A stretch of 64,000 nt of DNA from Sideroxydans lithotrophicus ES-1 (GCF_000025705.1 NC_013959.1:2612001-2676000), one strand, 5' to 3'. Positions 43,211 through 53,649 are shown, counted from the stretch's first letter. The notes: generated by a model from the sequence alone, not told the origin. A program made the numbers and translations.

Positions 43211-46200
43211 TTACTGGAATTTCTTGTACAGCGTTGCGTAATACAAAACCGGGATGACAATCAGCGTCAGCAAGGTGGACACCAGGATACCGAAGATCAG
43301 TGACAGTGCCAGGCCGTTGAAGATCGGGTCGTCGAGGATGAACAGCGCACCAAGCATGGCTGCCAGCCCGGTCAGGATGATCGGTTTTGCCCTTGCTGCA
43401 GCCGCATTGATGACTGCATGCTGAAGATCCACCCCGTCGCGCAACTGCAGGTTGACGAAGTCCACCAGCAGGATCGAATTGCGCACGATGATGCCTGCCA
43501 GCGCGATCATGCCGATCATCGAAGTGGCGGTGAACTGCGCACCGAACAACGCATGGCCCGGCATCACGCCGATGATGGTCAGCGGAATCGGCGCCATGAT
43601 GACCAGCGGCACCACGTAACTCTTGAACTGCGCCACCACCAGCAGATAGATCAATACCAGACCGACCGCATAAGCGATGCCCATGTCACGGAAAGTTTCA
43701 AAAGTGACCTGCCATTCACCGTCCCATTTCAGCGAAAAGCCGGCATAAGGATCGGAAGGCTGCTTGAAGAAATAAGACTGCAGCTTGCCACCCTGTTTCA
43801 GATCCATGCCGCCGGTCTTGCCGTTGATGCTGAACATGCCGTACAGCGGGCTGTCCAGTTTGCCCGCCATATCGCCTGTCACGTACACCACTGGCAGCAA
43901 GTCCTTGTGATAGATCGGATAATCCCGCTGCATCCGAACTACCTGCACCACTTCCGACAGCGGCACCAGCGTGCCATCGCGGGCGCGGACCTTGAGCTTC
44001 AGTACATCGTCGATGCGGCTGCGCTTCTCTGCCGGCAAACCCAGGCGTATCGGAGGCGCATATTTTGCATCGTCGGCGTGCAGCGCCGTCACATCCTGTC
44101 CGGACAACGCTATCTGTACCGCATCCACGATATCGCGCTGGGATACGCCCAGCAATGCAGCCTTGCTTTGCATCACCCGCAGAACCAGCTTGGAAGCTAC
44201 TTCGCTCACCGTATCGTCGATGCCGACGATGTCCTTGGTCGCCACGAACTGTTCGCGGACCTTGGTCGCCACCTTGCGCGCATCGTTATAGTCCGGCCCG
44301 TATACCTCAGCCACGATAGGCGACATCACTGGCGGCCCCGGCGGCACTTCGACGACCTTGACCTTGGCACCCCATACCTTGGCGATCTTCTCGATCGGTT
44401 CACGCACCGACGTAGCGATCTCATGGCTGCTGCGTGAACGATGGTGTTTGTCCTGCAGATTGACCTGGATGTCGCCTTGTTCCGCCGCGCTGCGCAGATA
44501 GTACTGGCGCACCAAACCGTTGAAGTTGATCGGGGAAGCCGTTCCCGCGTAAGCCTCGTAATCCGTCACTTCCGGCACGGTGGCAAGATAGGCGCCGATC
44601 TCATGCATCACCCCGGCGGTCTGCTCCAGAGCAGTTCCGCTCGGCATGTCGACGACAATCTGAAACTCGGATTTGTTGTCGAATGGCAGCATCTTCAGCA
44701 CCACCAGCTTGACCACTGCCAGCGACACCGCGATCAGTAACGCTCCCAGTATGCCCAGCCACAACTTGCGTCGAGCCGGTTTACCGTGCACGCCATTCAG
44801 GAACGGCGACAGGCGATCACGGAAGAAACGGGCGATCCTGGTATCGCGCTCATCCTTGATCACCGCGTGATGTGGCGCGGCAAGCTTATGCGCCAGCCAG
44901 GGGGTAATGATGAATGCGATGGCCAGCGAGATCAGCATGCCCATGCTGGCGTTGATCGGGATCGGGCTCATGTACGGCCCCATCAGACCGCTGACGAATG
45001 CCATCGGCAGCAAAGCTGCGATCACGGTGAAGGTCGCCAGGATGGTCGGACTGCCGACCTCGTCCACCGCCTCGGGAATGATCTCGGATAGCGGCTGGTG
45101 TTGGGCCAGTTCGCGGCGCCGGTGGATGTTCTCGACGACGACGATGGCATCGTCCACCAGAATCCCGATGGAGAAGATCAGCGCGAACAGGGAGACGCGG
45201 TTGAGCGTAAAACCGTACGCCCACGAAGCGAACAGCGTCACCGCCAAAGTTAGCAATACTGCCACGCCAACGATGACCGCCTCGCGCCGACCTAGCGCAA
45301 ACCAGACCAGCGCGACCACTGCAAATGTGGCAAAGAACAGCTTCTTGATCAGCTTCATCGCCTTGTCGTTGGCGGTTTCGCCGTAGTTGCGCGTGACGGT
45401 TACCCGCACATCGTCCGGGATCACGCTGCCTTTCAACTCCTCAACACGATGCAATAGTTTGTCGGCGACATCCACCGCGTTCTCGCCCGGTTTCTTGGTC
45501 ACCGCAATAGTGACTGCGCCGAACTCCCCTTGCGCCTTGATCGCCTTGTCGCCTGCCGCAGCCCCTGCACCCAGCCATACGTAGCTGCTGGGCTGATCGG
45601 CACTGTCCTGAACCTCCGCCACGTCGCGCAGGAACACCGGCTTGCCATCGGTCACTCCCACTACCAGCTGGCTGACTTCTTGCGCATTGTTGAGGAATGT
45701 ACCTGTCTGCACCAGTACTTCACGATTGTTTTGCACCAGATTGCCTGAACTTTGCGAAACATTGGATGCCTGCAGCGCAGCTCGCACTTCCTGTACCGAG
45801 AGTTGGTGCGCGTTCAAGGCCTCCGGGTCCAGTAATACCCTCACCACCCGCGGTGTAGCACCCAATGTCGCAACTTCGCGGGTTCCTTTGACGCGCTTCA
45901 ATTCGGCCTCGATCGCATGTGCAACCTGGGTCAGCGCCACACCTCCACCGCTCTTTTCACGCCACAAGGTGACTGCCAGTATTGGCACATCATCGATCCC
46001 CTTGGCCTTGATGATCGGCTGCGACACACCTAACGTGGGGGGAAGCCAGTCGGCATGGGATAGTATGACGTCGTAGAGCTTCACCAGCGAGGGAACGTGC
46101 TGTTCCCCTACTTTGAATTGCACTGTCAAAACCGCCATCCCCGGTTGGGAAACGGAATAGACATGATCGACACCGGCGATCTGCGACAGCACCTGCTCCG

Positions 46201-46414
46201 CCGGGGTGGCCACCGTATTTGCCACATCCTGCGCCGATGCGCCGGGATAGGCGATCAGCACATTGGCCATGGTAACGTTGATCTGGGGCTCTTCTTCGCG
46301 CGGCGTCACCATCACCGCGAACAGCCCGAGCAGAACCGCCACCAACGCCAGCAACGGCGTCATTTGCGAATGCAGGAAGATCCTGGCTACACGACCGGAT
46401 ATCCCCATGCTCAT
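43211..46414 (-). CDS. RND efflux transporter, inner-membrane permease
   Basis: The 1067-residue proton-driven pump has the RND layout: twelve TM helices in two sets of six, two large periplasmic loops, and in TM4 ILVDDAIVVVENIHRR, the proton-relay region. PREEEPQINVTMANVLIAYPGASAQDVANTVATPAEQ (split) at the N terminus is typical of COG0841 pumps close to the acriflavin group. No outer-membrane factor gene is in the unit. The ATG overlaps the adaptor gene's stop by four bases. Substrate is unknown; control by a BigR-like regulator would suggest sulfur compounds or other stressors. Confidence 0.95.
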   Translation of the reverse strand: MSMGISGRVARIFLHSQMTPLLALVAVLLGLFAVMVTPREEEPQINVTMANVLIAYPGASAQDVANTVATPAEQVLSQIAGVDHVYSVSQPGMAVLTVQFKVGEQHVPSLVKLYDVILSHADWLPPTLGVSQPIIKAKGIDDVPILAVTLWREKSGGGVALTQVAHAIEAELKRVKGTREVATLGATPRVVRVLLDPEALNAHQLSVQEVRAALQASNVSQSSGNLVQNNREVLVQTGTFLNNAQEVSQLVVGVTDGKPVFLRDVAEVQDSADQPSSYVWLGAGAAAGDKAIKAQGEFGAVTIAVTKKPGENAVDVADKLLHRVEELKGSVIPDDVRVTVTRNYGETANDKAMKLIKKLFFATFAVVALVWFALGRREAVIVGVAVLLTLAVTLFASWAYGFTLNRVSLFALIFSIGILVDDAIVVVENIHRRRELAQHQPLSEIIPEAVDEVGSPTILATFTVIAALLPMAFVSGLMGPYMSPIPINASMGMLISLAIAFIITPWLAHKLAAPHHAVIKDERDTRIARFFRDRLSPFLNGVHGKPARRKLWLGILGALLIAVSLAVVKLVVLKMLPFDNKSEFQIVVDMPSGTALEQTAGVMHEIGAYLATVPEVTDYEAYAGTASPINFNGLVRQYYLRSAAEQGDIQVNLQDKHHRSRSSHEIATSVREPIEKIAKVWGAKVKVVEVPPGPPVMSPIVAEVYGPDYNDARKVATKVREQFVATKDIVGIDDTVSEVASKLVLRVMQSKAALLGVSQRDIVDAVQIALSGQDVTALHADDAKYAPPIRLGLPAEKRSRIDDVLKLKVRARDGTLVPLSEVVQVVRMQRDYPIYHKDLLPVVYVTGDMAGKLDSPLYGMFSINGKTGGMDLKQGGKLQSYFFKQPSDPYAGFSLKWDGEWQVTFETFRDMGIAYAVGLVLIYLLVVAQFKSYVVPLVIMAPIPLTIIGVMPGHALFGAQFTATSMIGMIALAGIIVRNSILLVDFVNLQLRDGVDLQHAVINAAAARAKPIILTGLAAMLGALFILDDPIFNGLALSLIFGILVSTLLTLIVIPVLYYATLYKKFQ

Positions 46415-47448
46415 TGCCTGTTCCCCGCCGCAACCATGCCTGCCTTGATCGCATCGCGCGCGACACGCTCGCCCACATTCAATCCTGCCAGCACTTCGAT
46501 CTCGTTCTGCTCGTTCGTTTCGCCCAGTCGCACCTGGCGCAAATGCGGCATATTCTTTTCATCGACCACGTACACCGCGACCACTTCGCTGCGATGGACG
46601 ACCGCACTGTTCGGAACAAGCATCTTTTTCTCTTTGCCCACGACGAAGTGGGTTCGCACGAACATGCCGGGATATACATTGGCTTGATTGGAAGGCAGCT
46701 CGACACGCACTTGCGTGCTGTGAGTGCGTATGTCTGCCGACGGCTGCACTGTGACGGATGCAGCCTTGATCCAGCGACTCAGCGAAGGAATCTCCACTGT
46801 AACGCTGGGACGGCTGCCAATCTCTTTCAGCTTGTCTTGCGGTACATTGGCAATCACCCGTAATTGCGACGGGTCGAACCCGGTCATCAATGGTTTGCCC
46901 ACCGTCACCATCTCACCCAGTTCGACCATGCGTGCCGCCACTACGCCTGCGTAAGGGGCAATCACGGATGTATAACTTTGCGCCAGCGCCGACTGCTCTG
47001 CGCCGGCCTCGCTCGCAGCAGCTTGCGCCCGGGCCACGTCATAATCCGACTTGGCTTTGTCCAAAGCAGCCTGGCTGATGAATTTCTGCTCGAACAACTG
47101 CTTTGAGCGCTCATAGTTCAGGCGCGCGTTCTGCAGCGCCGCTTCCGCCTGCGACAGCTGTGCCTTACTGCCCGCCAAGGCCTGATTCGCTTCGCGCTCG
47201 TCGATCTTGAGTATGACCTGCCCCTTGCTCACGCGGTCACCCACATCAAAGAAGATCGCCTTCACACGCCCGGAAATCTGCGCCGACACAGTCGATTGCC
47301 GCGTCGCCTCCACCACTCCGTCTATGCTGTAAGTTTGCTCGACTTCACGTAATTGCACCGGAGTAGTTTCCAATGCTTCAGCAGCATGGACAGGCATTCC
47401 CAGCAGACTGGCCAGCAGGCCGAATATCAATCCCAAATTCAGTTTCAT
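46411..47448 (-). CDS. RND efflux periplasmic adaptor (membrane fusion protein)
   Basis: The 345-residue adaptor has a signal peptide (cleavage near VHAAEA), a lipoyl/barrel-sandwich half ATRQSTVSAQISGRVKAIFFDVGDRVSKGQVI, an alpha-helical hairpin (about residues 85-150), the second half VIAPYAGVVAARMVELGEMV, a beta-barrel and a membrane-proximal domain. It would bridge the RND pump to an outer-membrane channel encoded elsewhere. ATG 47448 has AAGG just upstream; the frame to 47487 is rejected. A palindromic operator candidate lies 30 bases upstream. Confidence 0.95.
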   Translation of the reverse strand: MKLNLGLIFGLLASLLGMPVHAAEALETTPVQLREVEQTYSIDGVVEATRQSTVSAQISGRVKAIFFDVGDRVSKGQVILKIDEREANQALAGSKAQLSQAEAALQNARLNYERSKQLFEQKFISQAALDKAKSDYDVARAQAAASEAGAEQSALAQSYTSVIAPYAGVVAARMVELGEMVTVGKPLMTGFDPSQLRVIANVPQDKLKEIGSRPSVTVEIPSLSRWIKAASVTVQPSADIRTHSTQVRVELPSNQANVYPGMFVRTHFVVGKEKKMLVPNSAVVHRSEVVAVYVVDEKNMPHLRQVRLGETNEQNEIEVLAGLNVGERVARDAIKAGMVAAGNRQ

Positions 47449-47477
47449 AGCCTTACCTCGAGAGATAATATATTTGC

Positions 47478-47497
47478 ATATTAGCATATTCTAATAT
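47478..47497. promoter_or_regulatory. Candidate ArsR-family operator
   Basis: ATATTAG and CTAATAT form a perfect 7-bp inverted repeat separated by CATATT, in an AT-rich stretch between the arsR-family gene and the adaptor gene. ArsR/SmtB repressors bind such imperfect AT-rich dyads. Its place between the regulator gene and the pump genes fits local repression of the pump. Confidence 0.65.
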
Positions 47498-47532
47498 TGA
47501 TGCCTAGCTCCCCCTGCGAAGAACAGTCCCGC

Positions 47533-47835
47533 TCAAACCGAACAGAACACATCGCGCATCATCCCAACCAGCTTGAGGGTACGCGAGTCGCCGACGCGGT
47601 AATACACGCGGTTGGCATCTTTACGGGTAGATAGCACCCCTTTGTCGCGCAGGATGGCAAGGTGCTGGGAAATATTGCTTTGCGAAGTCCCCACACTATC
47701 CACGATCTCTTGCACGCTCAACTCATCGCCTGCCAGTACGCAAAGAATCTTGAGTCGCAACGGGTGAGCGATGGCTTTCATCGCCAGCGAGGCCTGGAAG
47801 ATGTGTTCATCCTTATCGATCAATTTATTCGTCAT
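47533..47835 (-). CDS. ArsR-family repressor, BigR/SqrR-like persulfide sensor
   Basis: The 100-residue winged-helix regulator has a recognition region VQEIVDSVGTSQSNISQHLAILRDKGVLS and wing RKDANRVYYRVG. It lacks the metal-binding CxC of ArsR/SmtB. Instead it has two lone cysteines, Cys32 (KILCVLAG) and Cys98 (RDVFCSV), spaced by 66 residues, which is the spacing of the reactive pair in BigR (42 and 108) and SqrR (41 and 107). In that family a polysulfide bridge between the two releases DNA. The nearby DUF2892 and rhodanese genes fit. The effector is inferred, not shown. Confidence 0.85.
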   Translation of the reverse strand: MTNKLIDKDEHIFQASLAMKAIAHPLRLKILCVLAGDELSVQEIVDSVGTSQSNISQHLAILRDKGVLSTRKDANRVYYRVGDSRTLKLVGMMRDVFCSV

Positions 47836-47970
47836 ATTTGCCTGTCATCATGGGAAGCAGGGCATATTGCACCCCGAAATCAGCTAAAATCGCGTACTGA
47901 CAAACCACCCTGCAGTACAGTAAATTAGCAACTGCTTATATTATGATGTTTTAGCAAAAAAAAAGCCAAC

Positions 47971-49521
47971 ATGACCAACCTCCCTGCTCAAGCAATCACT
48001 CCCGTCCTTCTACTTATCCTCGATGGTTTCGGTTACCGTGAAGATGCCGATTCAAATGCTGTTGCCCATGCCCGCAAGCCCAACTGGGACAAACTATGGA
48101 GTGAGTATCCGCATACCTTGATCAATGCATCCGAACTGCGTGTCGGCTTGCCCAAAGGACAAATGGGCAATTCAGAGGTCGGACACCTGAACATCGGGGC
48201 CGGACGCGTGGTGTACCAGGATCTGACCAAGGTCGACCTGTCCATTGAGAATGGCAGCTTTTACAGCAACCCTGCGCTCTTGCAGGCCGTAGATGCCGCC
48301 AAGCAACGTGGCACGGCACTACATATATTGGGGCTGCTCTCCCCCGGGGGGGTGCATAGTCACGAAGCCCACATGACCGCCATGCTGGAATTGGCGGTAC
48401 GCGCCGGACTGAAAAAGATATTCATCCATGCCTTCCTTGACGGGCGCGACACTCCGCCCCGCAGCGCATCCAACTCTCTGCAATCGCTACAAGACAAATG
48501 TGCGCAACTCGGCGCAGGACGTATCGCCAGTATCATAGGGCGATACTTTGCCATGGACAGGGACAACCGCTGGGATCGCGTGCAAATCGCTTACGATATG
48601 CTCACACAGGGTGTCGCGCAGTTCAGCGCTCCATCCCCGCAAGCAGCACTGGATGCTGCCTATGCGCGCGGCGAGAACGACGAATTCGTGCAAGCCACTG
48701 TCATAGGCGAATCTGCGGCGATACAGGATGGCGACGCGGCCGTGTTCATGAACTTCCGTGCCGACCGTGCACGCGAGATCACCCGCGCCCTGACCGACGA
48801 AAGATTCGACGGCTTCGCGCGCGCACGTTTGCCAAAGTTTTCGAATTTCACAACGCTGAGCAGCTACGGCGAAGACTTCCACTTGCCCTGTGCTTACACC
48901 GCCGATGCCGTCCACAACGGTATCGGCGAGTATCTTTCCAACTTAGGGTTAAAGCAGCTGCGCATCGCCGAGACGGAAAAATATGCCCACGTCACTTACT
49001 TTATGAATGGCGGCAAGGAGCAACCATTTCCGGGCGAAGATCGTATCCTTGTGCCCTCACCCAAGGTCGCCACTTACGACCTGAAACCCGAGATGAGCGC
49101 ATACGAGGTCACCGACAAGCTGGAGGCCGCCATTCGCAGCAAACAATATCAGGCCATTCTGTGCAATTACGCCAATGGCGACATGGTAGGCCACAGTGGC
49201 ATCATGGAGGCGGCAGTAAAAGCAGTGGAAACCCTGGATGTGTGCATCGGACGTGTAGTGAAAGCCATGCTGGAATGCGGCGGCGAGGTACTCATAACCG
49301 CCGACCACGGCAACGCCGAACAAATGTCAGATCGAACCACGCATCAAGCCCATACTGCACACACCCTCAATCTGGTCCCATTCCTTTACATCGGACGCAA
49401 AGCGGGGATCGCCACGGAGGGAATCGGAGCGTTGCAGGATATCGCGCCGACCTTGCTGACGATGATGGGATTGCCGCAGCCTCCGGAAATGACCGGCAAG
49501 CCACTCATTCATTTTCTGTGA
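47971..49521 (+). CDS. gpmI: 2,3-bisphosphoglycerate-independent phosphoglycerate mutase
   Basis: GpmI interconverts 3- and 2-phosphoglycerate using two Mn2+ ions. The 516-residue protein starts [16 protein letters not shown] (first metal Asp), has the catalytic Ser in [17 protein letters not shown], and metal ligands in [10 protein letters not shown] and [11 protein letters not shown]. It is divergent from the ArsR-family gene; the spacer holds A-rich DNA but no strong ribosome-binding site. First of a gpmI-envC-ctpA run, a conserved order in betaproteobacteria. Confidence 0.97.
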   Translation: MTNLPAQAITPVLLLILDGFGYREDADSNAVAHARKPNWDKLWSEYPHTLINASELRVGLPKGQMGNSEVGHLNIGAGRVVYQDLTKVDLSIENGSFYSNPALLQAVDAAKQRGTALHILGLLSPGGVHSHEAHMTAMLELAVRAGLKKIFIHAFLDGRDTPPRSASNSLQSLQDKCAQLGAGRIASIIGRYFAMDRDNRWDRVQIAYDMLTQGVAQFSAPSPQAALDAAYARGENDEFVQATVIGESAAIQDGDAAVFMNFRADRAREITRALTDERFDGFARARLPKFSNFTTLSSYGEDFHLPCAYTADAVHNGIGEYLSNLGLKQLRIAETEKYAHVTYFMNGGKEQPFPGEDRILVPSPKVATYDLKPEMSAYEVTDKLEAAIRSKQYQAILCNYANGDMVGHSGIMEAAVKAVETLDVCIGRVVKAMLECGGEVLITADHGNAEQMSDRTTHQAHTAHTLNLVPFLYIGRKAGIATEGIGALQDIAPTLLTMMGLPQPPEMTGKPLIHFL

Positions 49522-50642
49522 TCGTATTACTGCGTTCCGCCCTGCTGTCGACCCTGCTTCTCGCAGGAGCAGCACATGCCTCGCAGCAAGACGATCTGGA
49601 CAAATTGCGCAAGCGCATCTCTGCGCTACAACAGGATTTCGAGAAGAACAATGAATCCAGGTCAGAGGTGGTGGACAGCTTGCGCGAATCAGAACGCGCC
49701 ATCAGCGACAGCAATCGGGAGCTGCATGAACTCTCGCTGCAACAACAAGCCGCAAACCACGAGCTGTTATTGCTGCAGCAACGCGCGGCGACCATGGGGA
49801 GAGAATTGCAGGGACAGCAGGCCATACTGGGACGCCTGCTCTACCAGCAATACCTGGACGGTGGCGAGCAGGAATTTCTCAAGCTGCTGCTCAACAACAA
49901 CGACCCGAACCAGGTCGCTCGAGAGTTCCGCTATTACGAATACATCACGCGCGACCGTGCCGACACACTGAGTTCACTCCGAAATGGCCTAGCCAAACTT
50001 AAAATCGTTACTGATCAGGCGAACCAAAAGAGGAATGAGATATCCAATTTGCGCTCCGAAGAGCAGGCTCAACGGCAACACCTGGAACAGGACAAGCGCG
50101 CGCGCCAACAGATGCTGAACAAGATTTCGCAGCAATTGAAACAACAACAGCGCGAGATCGGGCGTTTGCAGCGCAATGCGAACCGCCTGTCGCAACTGGT
50201 CGAAAAACTTGCACATGTCTTGCCTGAGGCGCAATCGGACAGCATCCCGTTCAAGCTGCTCAAAGGCAGGCTGGCGCTGCCGGTCAAAGGCAAGTTGCGC
50301 AACAAATTCGGTGCAAGGCGCCCCGAAAGCTCGATGACCTGGACCGGCTGGTTCCTGCGTGCGACTCCTAACCAGCCGGTCAAAGCGGTCGCGGCTGGAC
50401 GCGTGGTATATGCCGACTGGCTACGCGGCTTTGGCAACCTGCTCATCATCGATCACGGGCAAGGTTACATGAGCCTGTATGGGAACAACGAGACGTTGTA
50501 TAAGCAAGTGGGAGACAGCCTCCATGGCGGCGATGTCATCGCCACCGTAGGCAATAGCGGCGGCAATGAAGATTCCGGTTTATACTTCGAGCTACGTTTT
50601 GAGGGTAAGCCCTTCGACCCCGGCAAGTGGGTCAAGCATTGA
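49518..50642 (+). CDS. envC: Murein hydrolase activator EnvC-like (degenerate LytM)
   Basis: The start is GTG 49518, overlapping the gpmI stop (GTGA), giving 374 residues. It has a signal peptide ([18 protein letters not shown]), a long coiled coil (about residues 22-230), and a C-terminal LytM domain with [30 protein letters not shown]. As in E. coli EnvC, the zinc-binding His of active LytM enzymes is replaced (MSLYG, LYFEL), so it should activate cell-wall amidases during division instead of cutting murein itself. Frame extends upstream through gpmI; that part is not coding. Confidence 0.93.
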   Translation: MIVLLRSALLSTLLLAGAAHASQQDDLDKLRKRISALQQDFEKNNESRSEVVDSLRESERAISDSNRELHELSLQQQAANHELLLLQQRAATMGRELQGQQAILGRLLYQQYLDGGEQEFLKLLLNNNDPNQVAREFRYYEYITRDRADTLSSLRNGLAKLKIVTDQANQKRNEISNLRSEEQAQRQHLEQDKRARQQMLNKISQQLKQQQREIGRLQRNANRLSQLVEKLAHVLPEAQSDSIPFKLLKGRLALPVKGKLRNKFGARRPESSMTWTGWFLRATPNQPVKAVAAGRVVYADWLRGFGNLLIIDHGQGYMSLYGNNETLYKQVGDSLHGGDVIATVGNSGGNEDSGLYFELRFEGKPFDPGKWVKH

Positions 50643-50655
50643 CAAGGAAAATCAA

Positions 50656-52050
50656 ATGAGTCGTCGATTCAAGGAATATGGTCTTATCGGTATCGGTTTG
50701 GTAGCAGGCATCCTGGTCAGCCTGCAATTTTCCGCTGTTGCAGACAAGGATACCGAACTGAACCTGCCAGTCGAGGAGTTACGCGCCTTTACGGAAGTAT
50801 TCGGGCGCATCAAGAGCGATTACGTAGAGCCGGTAAGCGACAAGACCCTCATCACATCTGCGATCAATGGCATGGTGAGTGGCCTCGACCCGCACTCAGC
50901 CTATCTTGACGCTGATGCCTTCAAGGATCTGCAAGTCGGCACACAAGGTGAATTTGGCGGATTGGGGATCGAAGTCGGCATGGAAGATGGCCTGGTCAAG
51001 GTCATTTCTCCGATCGAGGACACTCCCGCCTTCAACGCCGGGGTCAAAAGCGGCGACCTCATCATTAAACTCGACGACACTCTGGTGAAGGGACTTTCCC
51101 TGAACGATGCAGTGAAGCGCATGCGCGGGAAACCCGGCAGCTCCATCAATCTCACCATCCTGCGCAAGGGTGAATCCAAACCTTTGGTGATCAGTGTGAC
51201 GCGCGCCGTCATCAAGGTGCAGAGCGTCAAATCCAAACTGCCCGAGCCTGGGTTCGGTTTCGTACGCATCACCCAGTTTCAGGAACACACTGGCGAAAAT
51301 CTCGCCACTGCATTGAAGAACCTGCAGAAGGAAAACAACGGCCCCCTGAAGGGCCTGGTTCTGGACTTGCGCAACGATCCGGGCGGCCTGTTGACCGGCG
51401 CTGTTGCTGTCGCTTCCGCCTTCTTGCCCAAAGATGCGCTTGTCGTCTACACAGAGGGCCGCACCGAGGATGCCAAGATGCACCTTACCGCCAGCCCGGA
51501 CAATTACTTGCGCGGAACAGGCAAGAGTGACTACCTGAAAGATCTGCCGGATTCATTCAAGAGTGTGCCGATGGTGGTTTTGGTTAACGGTGGATCGGCT
51601 TCCGCTTCCGAGATCGTGGCCGGTGCGTTGCAAGACCAGAAACGCGCCGTCATCATGGGCACGCAGTCATTCGGCAAGGGTTCGGTGCAGACCATTCTGC
51701 CATTGGGCAACAACACCGCCCTCAAGCTCACCACAGCGCGCTATTTCACGCCTAGCGGGCGCTCCATACAAGCCAAGGGGATCGAGCCTGACATCGTAGT
51801 GGAAGATCCTGCTACCGCCAGTTTCGACAATGCCTTCCGCTTGCGCGAAGTTGATCTGGACAAGCACCTGACCAACGGCCAGGGTGAAGACAAGAGCGAG
51901 GCACCCGCCAAGCCGGCAAAGAGCCAGACCAAGGTCAAGGAGAACGACAGCAGCAAACCTGTGATTACCGAATTCGGCGCGAAGAACGACTACCAGTTGA
52001 ACCAGGCCCTGAATCTGCTCAAAGGAATAAGCATATTGCACAGGAAGTGA
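50656..52050 (+). CDS. ctpA: Carboxy-terminal processing protease (S41 family)
   Basis: The 464-residue protease has a signal or anchor helix (YGLIGIGLVAGILVSLQFSA), a PDZ domain (about residues 95-180; GGLGIEVGMEDGLVKVISPIEDTPAF) and the S41 core with the nucleophile region NGGSASASEIVAGALQD and catalytic Lys in GTQSFGKGSVQT. The C-terminal tail (about 410-445) is Lys/Pro-rich and low in complexity. It trims periplasmic proteins from their C termini. ATG 50656 follows AAGGA. It is typically paired with envC and gpmI. Confidence 0.95.
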   Translation: MSRRFKEYGLIGIGLVAGILVSLQFSAVADKDTELNLPVEELRAFTEVFGRIKSDYVEPVSDKTLITSAINGMVSGLDPHSAYLDADAFKDLQVGTQGEFGGLGIEVGMEDGLVKVISPIEDTPAFNAGVKSGDLIIKLDDTLVKGLSLNDAVKRMRGKPGSSINLTILRKGESKPLVISVTRAVIKVQSVKSKLPEPGFGFVRITQFQEHTGENLATALKNLQKENNGPLKGLVLDLRNDPGGLLTGAVAVASAFLPKDALVVYTEGRTEDAKMHLTASPDNYLRGTGKSDYLKDLPDSFKSVPMVVLVNGGSASASEIVAGALQDQKRAVIMGTQSFGKGSVQTILPLGNNTALKLTTARYFTPSGRSIQAKGIEPDIVVEDPATASFDNAFRLREVDLDKHLTNGQGEDKSEAPAKPAKSQTKVKENDSSKPVITEFGAKNDYQLNQALNLLKGISILHRK

Positions 52051-52054
52051 TGCG

Positions 52055-52456
52055 GTGAACCCGTTCGAACTACAAAAACAACGGCTGTTGTTCTTCAGTA
52101 AAGAGCCAGCCAACCAGCTCTTCGCGGCATATATGCTGCTGGTTGGCCTGGACAACTTTCACGTCGAAATGGGACCGTTGCCGAACAGCCTGCTGATTCG
52201 CTACAGCATCCAGCATTATTCACTTGAAGGATTGGAAAAGGCGCTCACCAGCGAGGGCTTCCGCCTTGAATATAGCGCTCTCGGCAAGATCAAAAAGCAT
52301 CTGATCCATTATTGCGAAGACGTGCAATACCACAACCTGAAGACCCCCGAACCGCGCACCAAGAACAACTCGCAAGAGATCTTCGTAAAAGCCTATGAAC
52401 TTCACCCGCACGGCAATCACGACGATACGCCAAAGGAACTCCGAGAGTTCAAATAA
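52055..52456 (+). CDS. Conserved-looking small protein of unknown function
   Basis: The 133-residue protein starts at GTG 52055 (AGGA ten bases upstream), five bases past the ctpA stop. It is mixed alpha/beta with aromatic-rich stretches (LPNSLLIRYSIQHYSLEGLEKAL, RLEYSALGKIKKHLIHYCEDVQYHNL) and a charged, His-rich tail. No signal peptide or TM helix. No family is recognised. Codon use and coupling to ctpA support a real gene. It is the last plus-strand gene of this run and is convergent with the GGDEF gene. Confidence 0.75.
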   Translation: MNPFELQKQRLLFFSKEPANQLFAAYMLLVGLDNFHVEMGPLPNSLLIRYSIQHYSLEGLEKALTSEGFRLEYSALGKIKKHLIHYCEDVQYHNLKTPEPRTKNNSQEIFVKAYELHPHGNHDDTPKELREFK

Positions 52457-52491
52457 AGCACGCGTTCTGGATTATCACCTGTCGCCTGCGC

Positions 52492-53571
52492 TCATATAAC
52501 CACTCCCTGAGGCTGGGCCATTTCAGCGTCTGTTGTAGTCATTTCATCGAAATCCACGACCAAATCTCGACCGGCAGCCTTTGCACGGTAAAGCGCATTG
52601 TCTGCATTCAGCAACATGGCGCTCGGTGTAACTTCGCCCAAGTCGGATGCACACCAAAAACCTGCGGATGCCGTCAGACGACGGTGCGGCGATCGCTGGT
52701 TCTCGATGTTCAATTCCAAGATGCAACACCGCAACTTCTCTGTGAACTGCATGGATTCATCGCGATTCAATCCGGAAGTGATGATGCAAAACTCTTCGCC
52801 GCCGTAGCGAAATACATAATCCCCTGCCCGTTGCGCTGAGCGCTTGAGCGCATCCGCCACTTGCTCCAGCACACTATCGCCATACAAGTGTCCGTATGCA
52901 TCGTTGAACATTTTGAAATAGTCGATATCCAGCATGATCGCCGTCAACGCCTGTCCGCTGCGCCTGCAACGATTGATCTCGCTGACCATCACATCTTTGA
53001 GATAACCACGGTTATATGCCCTGGTAAGAGGATCGATGATGGACAAGTGCGCCAGGCGCTCGATGTTCTGCTCATTGTGTCGCACCAGCATCATGGTGAT
53101 GAACCCCAATGTCAAATATGCAATGACAAAAACAAAAGTGGAAATGGTAGTGAGAGGCTCTGGACGCAACATCATCACCGAAGTTAAACCCACCGCCCCG
53201 ATCACAATCCAGATCAAGCGTTCTCGTGTTGCGACGATGGGCGCAAAAGCAATGGGGAATATCATCATCCACACTTCTTGATGGAGACTTTCATTGCTGG
53301 TGTATGCACCATAAAGCATCAGGCACATAATCATCAGCACGAACCAGCCTGCATAACGCAAAGATTCTTCGCTGCTGTGCCGCGTACGCCACTTTAGCCA
53401 GAGCACAAACAGGGCGAATGCAAATGGCACCACCCCTCTGTCAGGTGTTGCAGCCAGCAGAAAATACAGTGCCGACAAGGGAATCGTAATCATTGCAGCA
53501 ATGTGCAGATACATATGCAGCACTGCAGCTCTGAAGCGTTGGACGGAATATCTGGTCATACCTGAACTCAC
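52492..53571 (-). CDS. Membrane-bound GGDEF diguanylate cyclase
   Basis: The 359-residue enzyme has about six N-terminal TM helices (residues about 20-185) with no extra sensor domain and a C-terminal GGDEF domain that makes c-di-GMP. The active site is RYGGEEFCII; an inhibitory RxxD I-site (RAGD) lies exactly five residues before GGEEF, so product feedback is expected. The start at GTG 53571 could instead be ATG 53559. c-di-GMP could feed into MshE-type pilus ATPases such as the one at 36.3 kb (inference). Confidence 0.93.
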   Translation of the reverse strand: MSSGMTRYSVQRFRAAVLHMYLHIAAMITIPLSALYFLLAATPDRGVVPFAFALFVLWLKWRTRHSSEESLRYAGWFVLMIMCLMLYGAYTSNESLHQEVWMMIFPIAFAPIVATRERLIWIVIGAVGLTSVMMLRPEPLTTISTFVFVIAYLTLGFITMMLVRHNEQNIERLAHLSIIDPLTRAYNRGYLKDVMVSEINRCRRSGQALTAIMLDIDYFKMFNDAYGHLYGDSVLEQVADALKRSAQRAGDYVFRYGGEEFCIITSGLNRDESMQFTEKLRCCILELNIENQRSPHRRLTASAGFWCASDLGEVTPSAMLLNADNALYRAKAAGRDLVVDFDEMTTTDAEMAQPQGVVI

Positions 53572-53649
53572 ATGACTGGCACCTGACTGCGCCAGCGTAC
53601 TCCTAACTCTTTCGTCACGAAAGCATAATCTGTGCAGTACAAATGCAGA

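Noticed and set aside
43418-44437. 339-codon plus-strand frame opposite the RND pump
   Set aside because: No motif, and the RND transporter on the minus strand is complete.
47836-47970. Second ArsR-type operator in the gap between the repressor gene and gpmI
   Set aside because: TTAGCA and TATATT pieces occur, but no dyad comparable to the one at 47478-47497 was found.
48498-49517. N-terminal extension of the EnvC frame
   Set aside because: It overlaps gpmI in another frame; the GTG at 49518 leads directly into a signal peptide.
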